Positions 8,052-16,820 of a stretch of DNA of 64,000 nt are shown in pieces. Below the pieces are notes generated by a model. It was not told the origin of the DNA. It worked only from the letters and a program-made list of their open reading frames with translations, and did not search any database. How positions within the stretch are numbered: position 1 is the first letter of the stretch; each line of letters opens with the position of its first letter. This stretch comes from UBA11400 sp964473555 (lineage in GTDB: Bacteria; Bacteroidota; Rhodothermia; Balneolales; HLUCCA01), in NCBI GenBank assembly GCA_964473555.1, contig CAYYPL010000004.1, forward strand, positions 124,001 to 188,000. The letters run 5' to 3'. A program made the translations under genes and the position numbers.

Positions 8052-8993
8052 ATGAGATTTCATCTAACTAATTGGACTACAAAGTTTTATATCACTTTAT
8101 TGATATTAGCTATGACACTCAGTGTCCGTGCCCCGCTTATGGCTCAGTCCAACACTCAGGACAAATCTGACCTCGAAGCACTGTTTTTCAAGCGTGTGCA
8201 GGAGTCTAAGATGCGTTTTGTCCAGGCGGATGTCGACTTTATGACGCACATGATTCCACACCATTCTCAGGCACTGATCATGTCTCGTCTGGCTCCAGAG
8301 AATAACGCAAGCATTCAGGTTCAGAAACTGGCTGCGCGCATCATCAATGCTCAGGCTGATGAGATCCGTACGATGCAGACCTGGCTTCGCGACCGTGGAC
8401 AACCTGTTACCCTTGTGCATATAGACGGACTCAATATGACCATTGAAATGGAGATGCCAAAAGAGCAAATGACACATGGCAACAACCACAGTGCTATGGA
8501 TCACGGTTCGATGGATCATTCCAATCACAGTGATACTCCCAAAAAATCCGATCATAGTATGCATCATACGTCTGAGGATAAAGGTGATTCCAAACACGGA
8601 TCACACAACACATCTGGTCATGAATCTAACCATGAACCAAAAACAGATCATTCCAAAATGGATCATGGCTCTATGAGCCATTCAAGTATGGATCATAGCA
8701 CGATGATGGGTATGCTCACTCAAGATCAACTCGAACACCTGGCTTCTGTCAGGGGTGTAGAGTTTGACAAGGCGTTTCTTACCTATATGATCGGACACCA
8801 TGAAGGTGCCGTGTACATGGTCAATGAAATGTTTGCTGCCGATGGAGCGGGAAATGACGAGGATGCTTATCGACTTGCTGCCGATATTTATGCCGAACAG
8901 GTCACCGAAATTGCAATGATGAAACTGATGCTACAACAAATCGATGCATCGGTAGAACTCAAAACACCCCACAATTCTCACCACAATCACTAA
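8052..8993 (+). CDS. DUF305 protein with two domains and a His/Met-rich linker
   Basis: About 313 residues with a signal peptide ending LMAQ. Two DUF305-like four-helix segments are visible: the first with THMIPHH (residues 65-71), the second with TYMIGHHEGAVYM (from residue 244). Between them (about 137-222) is a linker of repeated MDHGSMDH, MDHS and SNH units, very rich in His, Met, Asp and Ser, as in proteins binding soft metals such as copper or silver. Metal binding is inference. ATG 8052 is preferred over GTG 8043 because AAGG at 8040-8043 sits 8 bases before it. It is 19 bases upstream of the LVIVD-repeat gene and probably cotranscribed. Confidence 0.85.
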   Translation: MRFHLTNWTTKFYITLLILAMTLSVRAPLMAQSNTQDKSDLEALFFKRVQESKMRFVQADVDFMTHMIPHHSQALIMSRLAPENNASIQVQKLAARIINAQADEIRTMQTWLRDRGQPVTLVHIDGLNMTIEMEMPKEQMTHGNNHSAMDHGSMDHSNHSDTPKKSDHSMHHTSEDKGDSKHGSHNTSGHESNHEPKTDHSKMDHGSMSHSSMDHSTMMGMLTQDQLEHLASVRGVEFDKAFLTYMIGHHEGAVYMVNEMFAADGAGNDEDAYRLAADIYAEQVTEIAMMKLMLQQIDASVELKTPHNSHHNH

Positions 8994-9012
8994 CCAAAGA
9001 ATACGATAACTT

Positions 9013-11010
9013 ATGGGTCTCAATAAACTCAATAACATGGTATGGTCTGCTTCCATGGTTCTCGCCATGGGAAGTATGGTTGCCTGTTCTTCGTCTGATG
9101 CAGTTCAGATGGCAAGTTCAGACCAATCTGCAATGCCTACAATCAAACCACTTTCTGAACTCAGCATGCCTACTCCCGATCCACGTGTAGGTCTGGGTGC
9201 TGGCTTATTCGACGCTGAAGAAGCGATCTGGAACCTGAAAATGGTTTCTCAATCTCCATCACCTGAAGATTTTGTCGGTGCTATGAATACCGACCTTGCG
9301 TTCAAGGACAACTATGTCATTCAGGGTAACTACAATGGATTCATCGTGTGGGACATTTCCAACCCGGCTAAACCGGAATTGGTGATCGATTTCCTGTGTC
9401 CTGCGTCTCAAAGTGATGTTTCCGTTTATGGGGATCTCCTGTTTGTTTCCGGTGAAGGAACCAGTGGCCGACTCGATTGTGGTACACAAGGTGTGGAGTC
9501 TCGGGTGAGCGCGGATCGTCTGCGAGGTATACGAATTTTCGATATCAGCGACATCAAGAATCCACAGTACATTTCTAACGTACAAACCTGCCGCGGATCA
9601 CATACCCACTCGGTGTTGGTAGATCCTAACGATGATGAAAACGTATATGTATACATCTCGGGCTCAGCACCTGTTCGTCCTGAAGATGAGCTTCCAGGCT
9701 GTTCAAGTGCGCTACCAAGCGAAGATCCGAACAGCGCGCTGTTCCGTATCGAAGTGATCAAAGTTCCTTTAGATAATCCAAAAGCCGCTGCTATCGTAAA
9801 TGCACCACGTATTTTTGAAGACCTGGTGGCACCTCCACGTCACGGCGAGGCTCCCGAAGAACTGGCGGCTTTAGCTCGTGCTAAAGCTTCAGGGGAGTAT
9901 GTAGCCAATTTCTTTGGTGCCGAGCGCATTGTTCCTAACCGATTGGTTAATAACTACCTGGAGAGGCTTAAATCGGAACGTGGTGGTGATACTATAACAG
10001 CAGCAGACAGCTCTGCGTTGCGCTCCCGCCTGCAATCCATGATTGATGAACAATTCGCTGGACCTAGCGAGGCCTCCAATCTGGGTCCGGATCAATGTCA
10101 CGACATCACTTTGTACCCTGAAGTGGGTCTTGCAGGTGGAGCCTGTGAGGGATATGGAATCTTACTCGACATCCGTAATCCAGAGAATCCAACCCGAATG
10201 GATGCCGTGGCAGACTCCAACTTCGCATACTGGCACTCAGCCACATTCAACAACGATGGTAATGTTGTGATCTTCACTGACGAGTGGGGTGGAGGAACGC
10301 AACCTAAATGCCGTGCTACCGATCCCAAAGAATGGGGCGCGAACGCAGTTTTTACCATCAATGGAGAAGGTAAAATGGAGTTTCAAAGCTATTACAAACT
10401 TCCTGCAGCTCAGACCAGTACAGAGAATTGCGTTGCCCATAATGGTTCGATGATTCCTGTTCCGGGTCGTGACATTATGGTACAAGGTTGGTATCAGGGA
10501 GGAATTGTAATCGTTGATTATACCGATCCAAAGAATCCAGTTGAGATCGCTTTCCACGACCGTGGACCAATCAGTACTGAGCGCCTGGTTGCTGGTGGTA
10601 GCTGGTCAGTTTACTGGTATAACGGAGTTATTGTGAATTCAGAAATCGCTCGTGGTCTCGATATTTTCGAACTGACTCCAAGCGAATACCTGACAGCTAA
10701 CGAAATCGCTGCATCCAACACAGTCGTGATGCAGTACAAAAATGCCCAGGGTCAGCCAAAATATAGCTGGCCAGCTTCTGAGGCACTTGCTCTTGCGTAC
10801 CTCGATCAGTTAGAACGTAATCGCGAAATGGATATGGGGACCATTAATGCGATGCGAGATGGTATCAAACGCTCCTCAGGTATGAATGGCGGTGCCAAAA
10901 ATCGTCTACTGAATGAGTTAGCAAATACAGCTCAGCAGGTCGCTGCCAACTCACGAAACAGCAACAAAGTCATGAAGATTGCCGAGACGCTTCGTGCCCT
11001 TGCTTCCTAA
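9013..11010 (+). CDS. LVIVD-repeat lipoprotein
   Basis: A 665-residue protein with a lipoprotein signal (MVAC, lipidated Cys25). It holds several LVIVD-type blade repeats: GFIVWDISNPAKPELV (around 110), GIRIFDISDIKNPQYI (around 175), LLDIRNPENPTRM (around 385) and GIVIVDYTDPKNPVEI (around 500), which together suggest a beta-propeller. Dispersed Cys residues (for example VQTCRGSH and CHDI) may form disulfides. The C-terminal 100 residues are helical. The DUF305 gene lies immediately upstream; a joint role in periplasmic metal or redox handling is inference. A terminator follows. Confidence 0.85.
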   Translation: MGLNKLNNMVWSASMVLAMGSMVACSSSDAVQMASSDQSAMPTIKPLSELSMPTPDPRVGLGAGLFDAEEAIWNLKMVSQSPSPEDFVGAMNTDLAFKDNYVIQGNYNGFIVWDISNPAKPELVIDFLCPASQSDVSVYGDLLFVSGEGTSGRLDCGTQGVESRVSADRLRGIRIFDISDIKNPQYISNVQTCRGSHTHSVLVDPNDDENVYVYISGSAPVRPEDELPGCSSALPSEDPNSALFRIEVIKVPLDNPKAAAIVNAPRIFEDLVAPPRHGEAPEELAALARAKASGEYVANFFGAERIVPNRLVNNYLERLKSERGGDTITAADSSALRSRLQSMIDEQFAGPSEASNLGPDQCHDITLYPEVGLAGGACEGYGILLDIRNPENPTRMDAVADSNFAYWHSATFNNDGNVVIFTDEWGGGTQPKCRATDPKEWGANAVFTINGEGKMEFQSYYKLPAAQTSTENCVAHNGSMIPVPGRDIMVQGWYQGGIVIVDYTDPKNPVEIAFHDRGPISTERLVAGGSWSVYWYNGVIVNSEIARGLDIFELTPSEYLTANEIAASNTVVMQYKNAQGQPKYSWPASEALALAYLDQLERNREMDMGTINAMRDGIKRSSGMNGGAKNRLLNELANTAQQVAANSRNSNKVMKIAETLRALAS

Positions 11011-11034
11011 CATCGCGTGATCTACTTATCTATG

Positions 11035-11071
11035 AAAAAAGCCCGACTGTATCTACAGCCGGGCTTTTTTA
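11035..11071. terminator. Bidirectional intrinsic terminator between convergent genes
   Basis: GCCCGACTGT / ACAGCCGGGC stem with an ATCT loop (11041-11064), flanked by AAAAAA on the left and TTTTTT on the right, so it can stop both the LVIVD gene and the convergent gene at 11108. Confidence 0.9.
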
Positions 11072-11107
11072 TTTAGTTCACACGTATCGTATTTCTAACA
11101 ACTGATA

Positions 11108-11815
11108 TCAGTCAAGAGTATTCACAAACTCAAATAGTTGCGCAAGGTGTGTGTCATTAGCGTAATCCAGATCATTCTGACGTACAAAATCGCGGACTTT
11201 GCCGGATTGTTCACCAAAAAAGCGTTCAACTGATCTCCTACGAGGTATTAATGCAATCCATTCTCCCTGGGGATTTACAAATAAATATCTGGTCTGCTCT
11301 GAAAAATTGTCATAACGATTACCGGTCTGAAATACCGGGTCAAAATTAGCTTCTTTGAATACTTTTTGGACATCTTTATACAGTGACCACTTCCCTTCTG
11401 CTAAAACCTGTAGATATTTATTTCGGTCTATGCGTAGATTTTCATCAAAATGACCGTTACTAAAACTGTATCTCTTGCCGTTGTCATCAAAGGAAAATCC
11501 CTTTACAATTTGTGGGTGAATATACGTGGAATCACCTTTGTGCTTTACCATCAACAGTTGACTAAATGCCTCGTACTTCATTTCAACTTGCTCTAACAGA
11601 TTGCCAGCTGAAGTGATGACTGAGCCTTTTACCCATTGTGAATTAAAGAATGGTGTTCCTTCATAGTACCCTGCATTCGAATTATACCCGGTAATAAAGG
11701 TACTTTGTGTAGTAAACTGTTGATTCAGAAAAAAAAGATCAACCGTATCCTGTGCTTGTACGCTTCCGACAGCAAGGGTACCGATGAGAGACAGATATAA
11801 AAGAGATTGTTTCAT
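11108..11815 (-). CDS. Secreted protein of unknown function
   Basis: A 235-residue protein with a Sec signal peptide (about 1-21, ending VQAQ). I recognise no catalytic motif. The body has a GTPFFNSQWVKGSV block followed by a strand-rich middle (EMKYEAFSQLLMVKHKGD) and a C-terminal helical part with several charged residues. Such a pattern occurs in many uncharacterised secreted Bacteroidota proteins. It is convergent with the LVIVD gene, separated from the locus to its right by the repeat region, and probably monocistronic. Signal peptide and length support a real gene; function is unknown. Confidence 0.75.
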   Translation of the reverse strand: MKQSLLYLSLIGTLAVGSVQAQDTVDLFFLNQQFTTQSTFITGYNSNAGYYEGTPFFNSQWVKGSVITSAGNLLEQVEMKYEAFSQLLMVKHKGDSTYIHPQIVKGFSFDDNGKRYSFSNGHFDENLRIDRNKYLQVLAEGKWSLYKDVQKVFKEANFDPVFQTGNRYDNFSEQTRYLFVNPQGEWIALIPRRRSVERFFGEQSGKVRDFVRQNDLDYANDTHLAQLFEFVNTLD

Positions 11816-11922
11816 AGCATAGATCTATCATGATTACGGTTACTTAAGATAACGCATCAACGACATTTTTGGTACTACATGAATATGTTAGTGAAGGGAG
11901 TGGGGAATAGGTTCGTAGAGTG

Positions 11923-11981
11923 CACAGTACACAGTACACAGTACACAGTACACAGTACACAGTACACAGTACACAGTACAG
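11923..11981 (+). repeat. Heptanucleotide tandem array (ACAGTAC unit)
   Basis: About 8.4 nearly perfect copies of the 7-bp unit ACAGTAC between an unknown secreted-protein gene and the PL26-like gene. No spacers, so not CRISPR. Confidence 0.95.
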
Positions 11982-12034
11982 AGTTCTTTGAATTGAGGTT
12001 AGGGAGGAAAGATTAACGATCAGGTAAACAGGCC

Positions 12035-12078
12035 AACTCCCTACTCCCCACTCCCCACTACCCACTACCCACTACCCA
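12035..12078 (+). repeat. Heptanucleotide tandem array (ACTCCCC / ACTACCC units)
   Basis: About six heptamers grading from ACTCCCT and ACTCCCC to ACTACCC. The sequence GGGAGTGGGGAATAG at 11897-11911 is roughly the reverse complement of the array start, so the two could pair across the intervening 120 bases. Confidence 0.9.
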
Positions 12079-12103
12079 ATCTCTTCTCTGTTTTCCGTTA
12101 TCC

Positions 12104-12126
12104 CCCAGCGAGCATAGCTCGCTGGG
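12104..12126. repeat. Perfect hairpin between arrays and terminator
   Basis: CCCAGCGAGC and GCTCGCTGGG form a perfect 10-bp stem with a 3-base loop. It has no T tract of its own on the plus strand and lies just past the terminator of the reverse-strand locus. Confidence 0.85.
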
Positions 12127-12128
12127 TT

Positions 12129-12166
12129 AAAAAAAAAAGGCCGGTTTCTGTCAAGAATCCGGCCTT
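12129..12166 (-). terminator. Intrinsic terminator at the end of the reverse-strand PUL-like locus
   Basis: Read on the minus strand, AAGGCCGGATTC and GAAACCGGCCTT pair around a short loop and are followed by a run of about ten T. It lies 58 bases past the stop of the PL26-like gene. Confidence 0.9.
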
Positions 12167-12223
12167 ACCTACTCACTATATGTGTATGTTGTGTTTTGAG
12201 AGAATCGTTTATTGGAAAATCGT

Positions 12224-14878
12224 TTATGGGGTGGGTTCATCAAGATGCGGAATCAACCACGGAACGTTATATGCGTGGGTCCAGCCAAAGACCCGTAGTC
12301 CGTTTGTAATGGACCATATCGGACGGGTACCAAAAAATGGGTGCTCGCCTCCTTCAGGAAATTTGGGCAGGTTACTGGCAGCTTCCAGGGCTTCGCTGTA
12401 AGTACGCTGAGTGCTGTTCGCATCTACTACAAACTCCATTGAGTTCGTTTTGAGATATTCTGAACGTTCTTTAGCCGTATCGAGCATAGTTCTATCTCCA
12501 CTGAGTTCATACCCTGCAACCAGACTGTAAATGCTTGCCAGATAAGATTCCATATCGTGATCCATAGGCTTAACATCTCTAACTCGACGAGCATGTCGAA
12601 TGATGGACTGTTTGACCTCTTCATCACCCGTCAGTTGATAATACTGCATCATACTATGGGCAAAGTAGTTCTGTGAATATCCATATCGATCAATATTCAA
12701 CGACCATCCTTGCTCGTTTTGCAGATCCATCGCGATATTCATGCGATATTCAAACTCGTCAAGGTATTTCTGCTCTTTGGTAGCATCGTATACCGGCATC
12801 AAGTTAAACATTCCAAGATAAAGCCGCCGTCCACGGAAGTCGTGTTCACCCCAAACGCGTCTTAGGTAGTGATCGGCTGTGAGTTTAGCGATGTCAAGTC
12901 CGCGGTGGTACCCATCCAGATAGTAAGAAGCTACCCATCCTGGCGTCCAGACGTGCGCAGTTAACACCGACACCCAAGGCTGATTACCATGACGCCGTCC
13001 CATCCCCACGTACGGACTGGATTCTGGCAATGCTTCGTGTGCAAACCAGTCAATGGTAAGATTGGTGTCTCCACGGAAAGTTGGTTTTACTGGCCAGTGA
13101 ATATTTCCGACATCCATAGAATAGCGCGACATATTCTGTGCCTGAAGATAGTATTTGCGATCACCCGTTCTCATATACTGCATCCACCACATGAAATCCT
13201 GTGCCGGTTCATTGACTCCCCACATATTCCAGTTATCACGATAGTAGTTGGTCATCAGATCACCGTAATAAAACATACCGAACCAGGGTTCCCACTGCTG
13301 ATTGAACAACAACCAGTCAAACTTGTATGAAAGACCACGTTCATAAGCAGCAAATCGATCGTTGGCTGGGGCAAAATTCCCAAATGCACCAGAGCTCGCA
13401 TACCAGGATGGGGCAACATGAGCATTTGGCGGATTCAACGCGATATTCAAGGCCAGTTTTCGGACAGACTCATCAGGGATCTGATCATAAAAATGATAGA
13501 CCAGTTCCGTAGTCTTGGTCATACCTGTTGCAAAGTTCCCGACCATGTCACCATCGCGTCGTTGATCCATTCTCTGGAAGCTCATCGGACCGGCTTTGGG
13601 CGACCACAAATACGCTGTAATTACCCCAGTTGCCGGATCGACTTCAATCTCTTTAGGAAATTCTTCGATGAAATTACGGATACCGACAGTCACGCCCCGT
13701 TGTCCATCATTCACGTCTACCCATCCCGATGCACGCTCAACTTCAAGGTGTTTAGCCTCGCCGACTTGAACCTGAGCAAAGAATCCACCCATGCGTTCAT
13801 CTGGAGTGGAAGTCTGGATCGGAGGAATACGTGTTGGCTCGGGTCCACTCTGCAATACCGAAGTTTTAGAAGTTGCATCCATGCTGGATGTGTGTACCTG
13901 TTCGGTTCCCGGATTGTACCAAGCCCCATCGAAATATCCAGTGCTGAAACTTCGGTCGTCACCTAACTGATAATTCAGATTCATCCCTATTGAATGGATG
14001 CGATCATTGGCTTGGGTCATACCCGCTTCCAATAGTCTTGCTTCTTCATCCACCATTGGACCTAATCCGGTGGCTACGGCTGGATGCTCCCCATTCAATG
14101 GTCGGCTTTTATCGGGAACTCCGGTGTAGGTAATGGTGTGATACACTCTTACATACGACTTTCCTGCAAAGGCATGAATCCGAGTAACAAAAGGTGAAGC
14201 GGGATTATCGGTTCTCGTGTATTGATATTCCCCTTCAATGCGAATAATTGTATGCAGTGGACCAGATCCTTTTTCAATAAAGGTCTGGTGTACAATGGTT
14301 TTGGAAGGATCAATCCCGCGGTCATCCAGCATATCCATAAATGAACCGCGATCTTTCACTCCGGTTGCAATCACATGCTCTTCCCGGAATCCATCGCCGG
14401 CTGAATTCACTTGAACGGCATCCAGGAATCCACCGGTATTTCGTTTATCGAGCGTGAAACGTAAGGTTCCAGTATTGACTTCGATACCGCCATAAGGTCG
14501 CTGATTATTTATGGTTACGATTGAATGTCCCTGATGTGGTGCTCTACGAACATTCGTACCATATTCGATGAAGTAGTTTTCACCGGCATCAGCAAAAAAG
14601 AATACCCAGACCCATTTGATACTTTTATCGGCAGGTTCCCAGGTCGAGACCTCGGTAATCTGGGACGGAATTTCGTTGCCCTGACTATCGACTACTTTGA
14701 CTTGCTCAGGATTCTGCAAAACACCTTCCGGAAACGGTACGCCTAATGTGATTGGAGCGCCATTTTCTTCGGCATTTACCGTAAGTGGGACTCGATTAGA
14801 GTGCTGTGGCTGACATGCAAGCGCCAAAACACTAACTAATATCCATACGATCCAGAGACGTGAACTGAGTGAATACAT
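12224..14878 (-). CDS. PL26/YetA-like (exo-rhamnogalacturonan-lyase-family) lipoprotein
   Basis: About 884 residues with a lipoprotein signal (VLALAC, Cys22). The N-terminal domain (about 30-130) reads GVPFPEGVLQNPEQVKVVDS, then IPSQ, then SIKWVWVFFFADAG, the pattern of the first domain of PcRGLX/YetA-like proteins. A beta-sandwich middle and an alpha/alpha-barrel-like C-terminal half with many WWMQYMR- and Trp/Tyr-rich helices follow. Characterised PL26 members are exo-acting rhamnogalacturonan lyases; the substrate here is inference. ATG 14878 is preferred over an upstream TTG because the signal peptide begins there. Last gene of the FecIR-SusCD-PIG-L locus, separated from the deacetylase gene by a GC-rich hairpin. 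Confidence 0.65.
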   Translation of the reverse strand: MYSLSSRLWIVWILVSVLALACQPQHSNRVPLTVNAEENGAPITLGVPFPEGVLQNPEQVKVVDSQGNEIPSQITEVSTWEPADKSIKWVWVFFFADAGENYFIEYGTNVRRAPHQGHSIVTINNQRPYGGIEVNTGTLRFTLDKRNTGGFLDAVQVNSAGDGFREEHVIATGVKDRGSFMDMLDDRGIDPSKTIVHQTFIEKGSGPLHTIIRIEGEYQYTRTDNPASPFVTRIHAFAGKSYVRVYHTITYTGVPDKSRPLNGEHPAVATGLGPMVDEEARLLEAGMTQANDRIHSIGMNLNYQLGDDRSFSTGYFDGAWYNPGTEQVHTSSMDATSKTSVLQSGPEPTRIPPIQTSTPDERMGGFFAQVQVGEAKHLEVERASGWVDVNDGQRGVTVGIRNFIEEFPKEIEVDPATGVITAYLWSPKAGPMSFQRMDQRRDGDMVGNFATGMTKTTELVYHFYDQIPDESVRKLALNIALNPPNAHVAPSWYASSGAFGNFAPANDRFAAYERGLSYKFDWLLFNQQWEPWFGMFYYGDLMTNYYRDNWNMWGVNEPAQDFMWWMQYMRTGDRKYYLQAQNMSRYSMDVGNIHWPVKPTFRGDTNLTIDWFAHEALPESSPYVGMGRRHGNQPWVSVLTAHVWTPGWVASYYLDGYHRGLDIAKLTADHYLRRVWGEHDFRGRRLYLGMFNLMPVYDATKEQKYLDEFEYRMNIAMDLQNEQGWSLNIDRYGYSQNYFAHSMMQYYQLTGDEEVKQSIIRHARRVRDVKPMDHDMESYLASIYSLVAGYELSGDRTMLDTAKERSEYLKTNSMEFVVDANSTQRTYSEALEAASNLPKFPEGGEHPFFGTRPIWSITNGLRVFGWTHAYNVPWLIPHLDEPTP

Positions 14879-14908
14879 AATCTGGTTGACCTTTGTATAA
14901 AACAATCC

Positions 14909-14929
14909 CCCCGTGCATCACACACGGGG
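14909..14929. repeat. Intra-operon hairpin upstream of the PL26-like gene
   Basis: CCCCGTG and CACGGGG form a 7-bp GC-rich stem around 7 bases, in the gap between the PIG-L gene and the PL26-like gene. On the minus strand it is followed by GGATTGTTTT, a weak U tract, so it may be a partial terminator or an RNA-stability element. Confidence 0.55.
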
Positions 14930-14955
14930 AGACTTGGAGTGATGAGAGATTGAAT

Positions 14956-15846
14956 TTAGTTACCTAACATCGGGAATAACTGACGGATTTCATCCTCGGA
15001 TGGTTGACGTCCGTACTCAGCGATTTCGAACGACTCAACGTATCGAACACTGGATGCCTTGCTTCCATAGAATTTCTGTAATGCGGGTCGATGTGCGTCG
15101 GTCACATTAGGACGGGTCCATCGACTTGCCAACCACTCGCGTCGTGCTGCAGGATCTGCAGGAACCTGCTCCAGAGTTCCGGCTACCCAAGGAAGCCATT
15201 CGTACATCTGGGAAGTGTGTGCATCGAGTCCGTCAATTTTTTTCTGAACCGTTTTTTCGATGTCAACTACGATGTCGTGCTGGAACGGATAGGGAAAACG
15301 GAAGCGATCCTGCATATACAGGAAAACCGGATTTTTCTCCAGGGGCGGGGTATCTGGAGTTACGTTAGGAACCACTACCATGTAAGCTGCATCCATCACG
15401 AGAACACCTGCGTAACGGTGATCTGGGTGATAATCGTTGATCCGTAAACCAAGAACGATGTCTGCATCCCACTTTCGGATTTCACGGATGACTTGCTGGC
15501 GAATGTGTAGATGTGGTAGTAGCTCTGCATCGTGGTTGTCGAGAACCACATATTCCTTGACTCCCAGACGACGAGCGGCTTCCTGTGCTTCAGCCCGGCG
15601 GATTTTTGCCAAAACGCCACCCCCGATGGATTGATGTCCGGCGTCGCCATTGGTAATCGACACAAATTTGACTTCGTGACCCATTTCCGCCCAAAGAGCT
15701 GCAGTTCCACCCATTTTGGACTCAGCATCGTCCGGATGTGCAAATATCGCTACGATTCGAAGTGGTTTATCTTGAGCTGACATAACATTCGTACATGTTC
15801 CTGTGCATAAGATGGCCAGAAACAGGGTGTAAAATATCTTTTTCAT
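14956..15846 (-). CDS. Secreted PIG-L (LmbE-like) deacetylase, copy 1
   Basis: A 296-residue protein with a signal peptide ending MSAQ. It carries the PIG-L zinc and catalytic motif AHPDD (H37, D39, D40) and the downstream HPDHR motif. The family removes N-acetyl groups from GlcNAc-containing substrates. Here the export signal and the PUL context suggest an amino-sugar glycan or its oligosaccharides as substrate (inference). It lies 20 bases downstream of a close paralogue (roughly 70-75% identical by eye, higher in the central HLHIRQQVIREIRKWDADIV stretch), a clear tandem duplication. Confidence 0.88.
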   Translation of the reverse strand: MKKIFYTLFLAILCTGTCTNVMSAQDKPLRIVAIFAHPDDAESKMGGTAALWAEMGHEVKFVSITNGDAGHQSIGGGVLAKIRRAEAQEAARRLGVKEYVVLDNHDAELLPHLHIRQQVIREIRKWDADIVLGLRINDYHPDHRYAGVLVMDAAYMVVVPNVTPDTPPLEKNPVFLYMQDRFRFPYPFQHDIVVDIEKTVQKKIDGLDAHTSQMYEWLPWVAGTLEQVPADPAARREWLASRWTRPNVTDAHRPALQKFYGSKASSVRYVESFEIAEYGRQPSEDEIRQLFPMLGN

Positions 15847-15866
15847 TGTACTAAAATTTGGATTGT

Positions 15867-16754
15867 CTATTTATTGCCTAACATTGGAAAGAGTTTTCTG
15901 ATCTCTTCGTCGGTCGGTTGACGACCGTATTCGGTTATTTCGAAGGACTCAGCAATACGAACCTGAGCCGCTTTTTCTGGTCCGTACCATTTTTCGAGTG
16001 ACTTACGGGCATCATCCGATACTGTCATCCAACTACCATATGCGCCTTTCAGCCATTCAAAACGTGCTTCTTTGTCTTGTGGAACCTGATCCAGGAATCC
16101 TGCGACCCAGGCATTCCACTCGTAAACCTGAGATTCGTGGGCATCGAGACCACGCATTTTTGTTTCAAAAACGTCATCTATTGCTACAGTGATGTCGTGC
16201 TGAAAAGGATATGGACGCTTAAATCCATCCTGCATATACAAAAAGACTGGATTTTTTTCTAGAGGTGGTGTGTCTGGAGTCACGTTTGGTACAACCACCA
16301 TGTATGCGGCATCCATCACGAGTACACCTGCATAACGGTGATCTGGGTGATAGTCGTTCGTGCGGAGTCCGAGCACAATGTCGGCATCCCATTTTCTGAT
16401 TTCACGGATTACTTGCTGACGGATATGTAAATGTGGTAAAAGTTCAGCATCGTGATTATCCAGTACGGTGTATTCTTTGATACCTAGTCGTTTAACAACT
16501 TCCTGAGTCTCTGCACGGCGACGATTTGCCAAAGGTCCGCCACCCATTTCATGGTGACCGTGGTCACCATTGGTGATGGATACGAATTTTACTTCATGAC
16601 CCATACTTGCCCACATTGCTGCGGTTCCACCCATTTTGAACTCGGCATCGTCGGGATGTGCAAAGATTGCAATAATTCGTAACGGTTTATCCTGGGCGAT
16701 GGAAACCGAACCCATCAAAAAGAGGGTAATCAACAATGACAAGATAGTTTTCAT
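15867..16754 (-). CDS. Secreted PIG-L (LmbE-like) deacetylase, copy 2
   Basis: About 295 residues with a signal peptide ending SIAQ, the AHPDD motif (H33, D35, D36) and HPDHR. The glycine-rich loop after the ITNGD block differs from copy 1 (HGHHEMGGG here, AGHQSIGGG there), as does the region after residue 190, so the two may differ in substrate. ATG 16754 is chosen; an earlier GTG at 16793 would place the start inside the terminator-like hairpin at 16763-16802. Second enzyme gene after susD. Confidence 0.88.
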   Translation of the reverse strand: MKTILSLLITLFLMGSVSIAQDKPLRIIAIFAHPDDAEFKMGGTAAMWASMGHEVKFVSITNGDHGHHEMGGGPLANRRRAETQEVVKRLGIKEYTVLDNHDAELLPHLHIRQQVIREIRKWDADIVLGLRTNDYHPDHRYAGVLVMDAAYMVVVPNVTPDTPPLEKNPVFLYMQDGFKRPYPFQHDITVAIDDVFETKMRGLDAHESQVYEWNAWVAGFLDQVPQDKEARFEWLKGAYGSWMTVSDDARKSLEKWYGPEKAAQVRIAESFEITEYGRQPTDEEIRKLFPMLGNK

Positions 16755-16762
16755 GGCAAGAA

Positions 16763-16802
16763 GAAAAAAAGTGGGAGTGTGGGATGATGCCACACACTCC
16801 CT
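16763..16802 (-). terminator. Terminator-like hairpin between susD and the PIG-L genes
   Basis: On the minus strand, GGGAGTGTG and CACACTCCC form a 9-bp stem followed by ACTTTTTTT. It lies between the susD stop (16821) and the PIG-L start (16754). A partial terminator here would give higher expression of sigma, FecR, SusC and SusD than of the enzyme genes. Confidence 0.75.
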
Positions 16803-16820
16803 TTTGGGGTAATTGTTCGA

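Larger units (their letters stand above)
11816..12223. other. Intergenic repeat-rich region (about 400 bases)
   Basis: No gene is supported. It holds two heptamer arrays (11923-11981 and 12035-12078), a GGGAGTGGGG tract at 11897 complementary to the second array, a hairpin at 12104-12126 and the terminator of the reverse-strand locus at 12129-12166. Confidence 0.7.

Noticed and set aside
8106..8597. 163-codon open frame opposite the DUF305 gene
   Set aside because: It is the antisense of the His/Met-rich linker; no independent support.
11844..12065. Open frame translating the ACAGTAC array into VYCVLCT-type repeats
   Set aside because: The repeat pattern is just the 7-bp array read in three frames; no start signal, no partner gene, and the frame lies wholly in intergenic repeat DNA.
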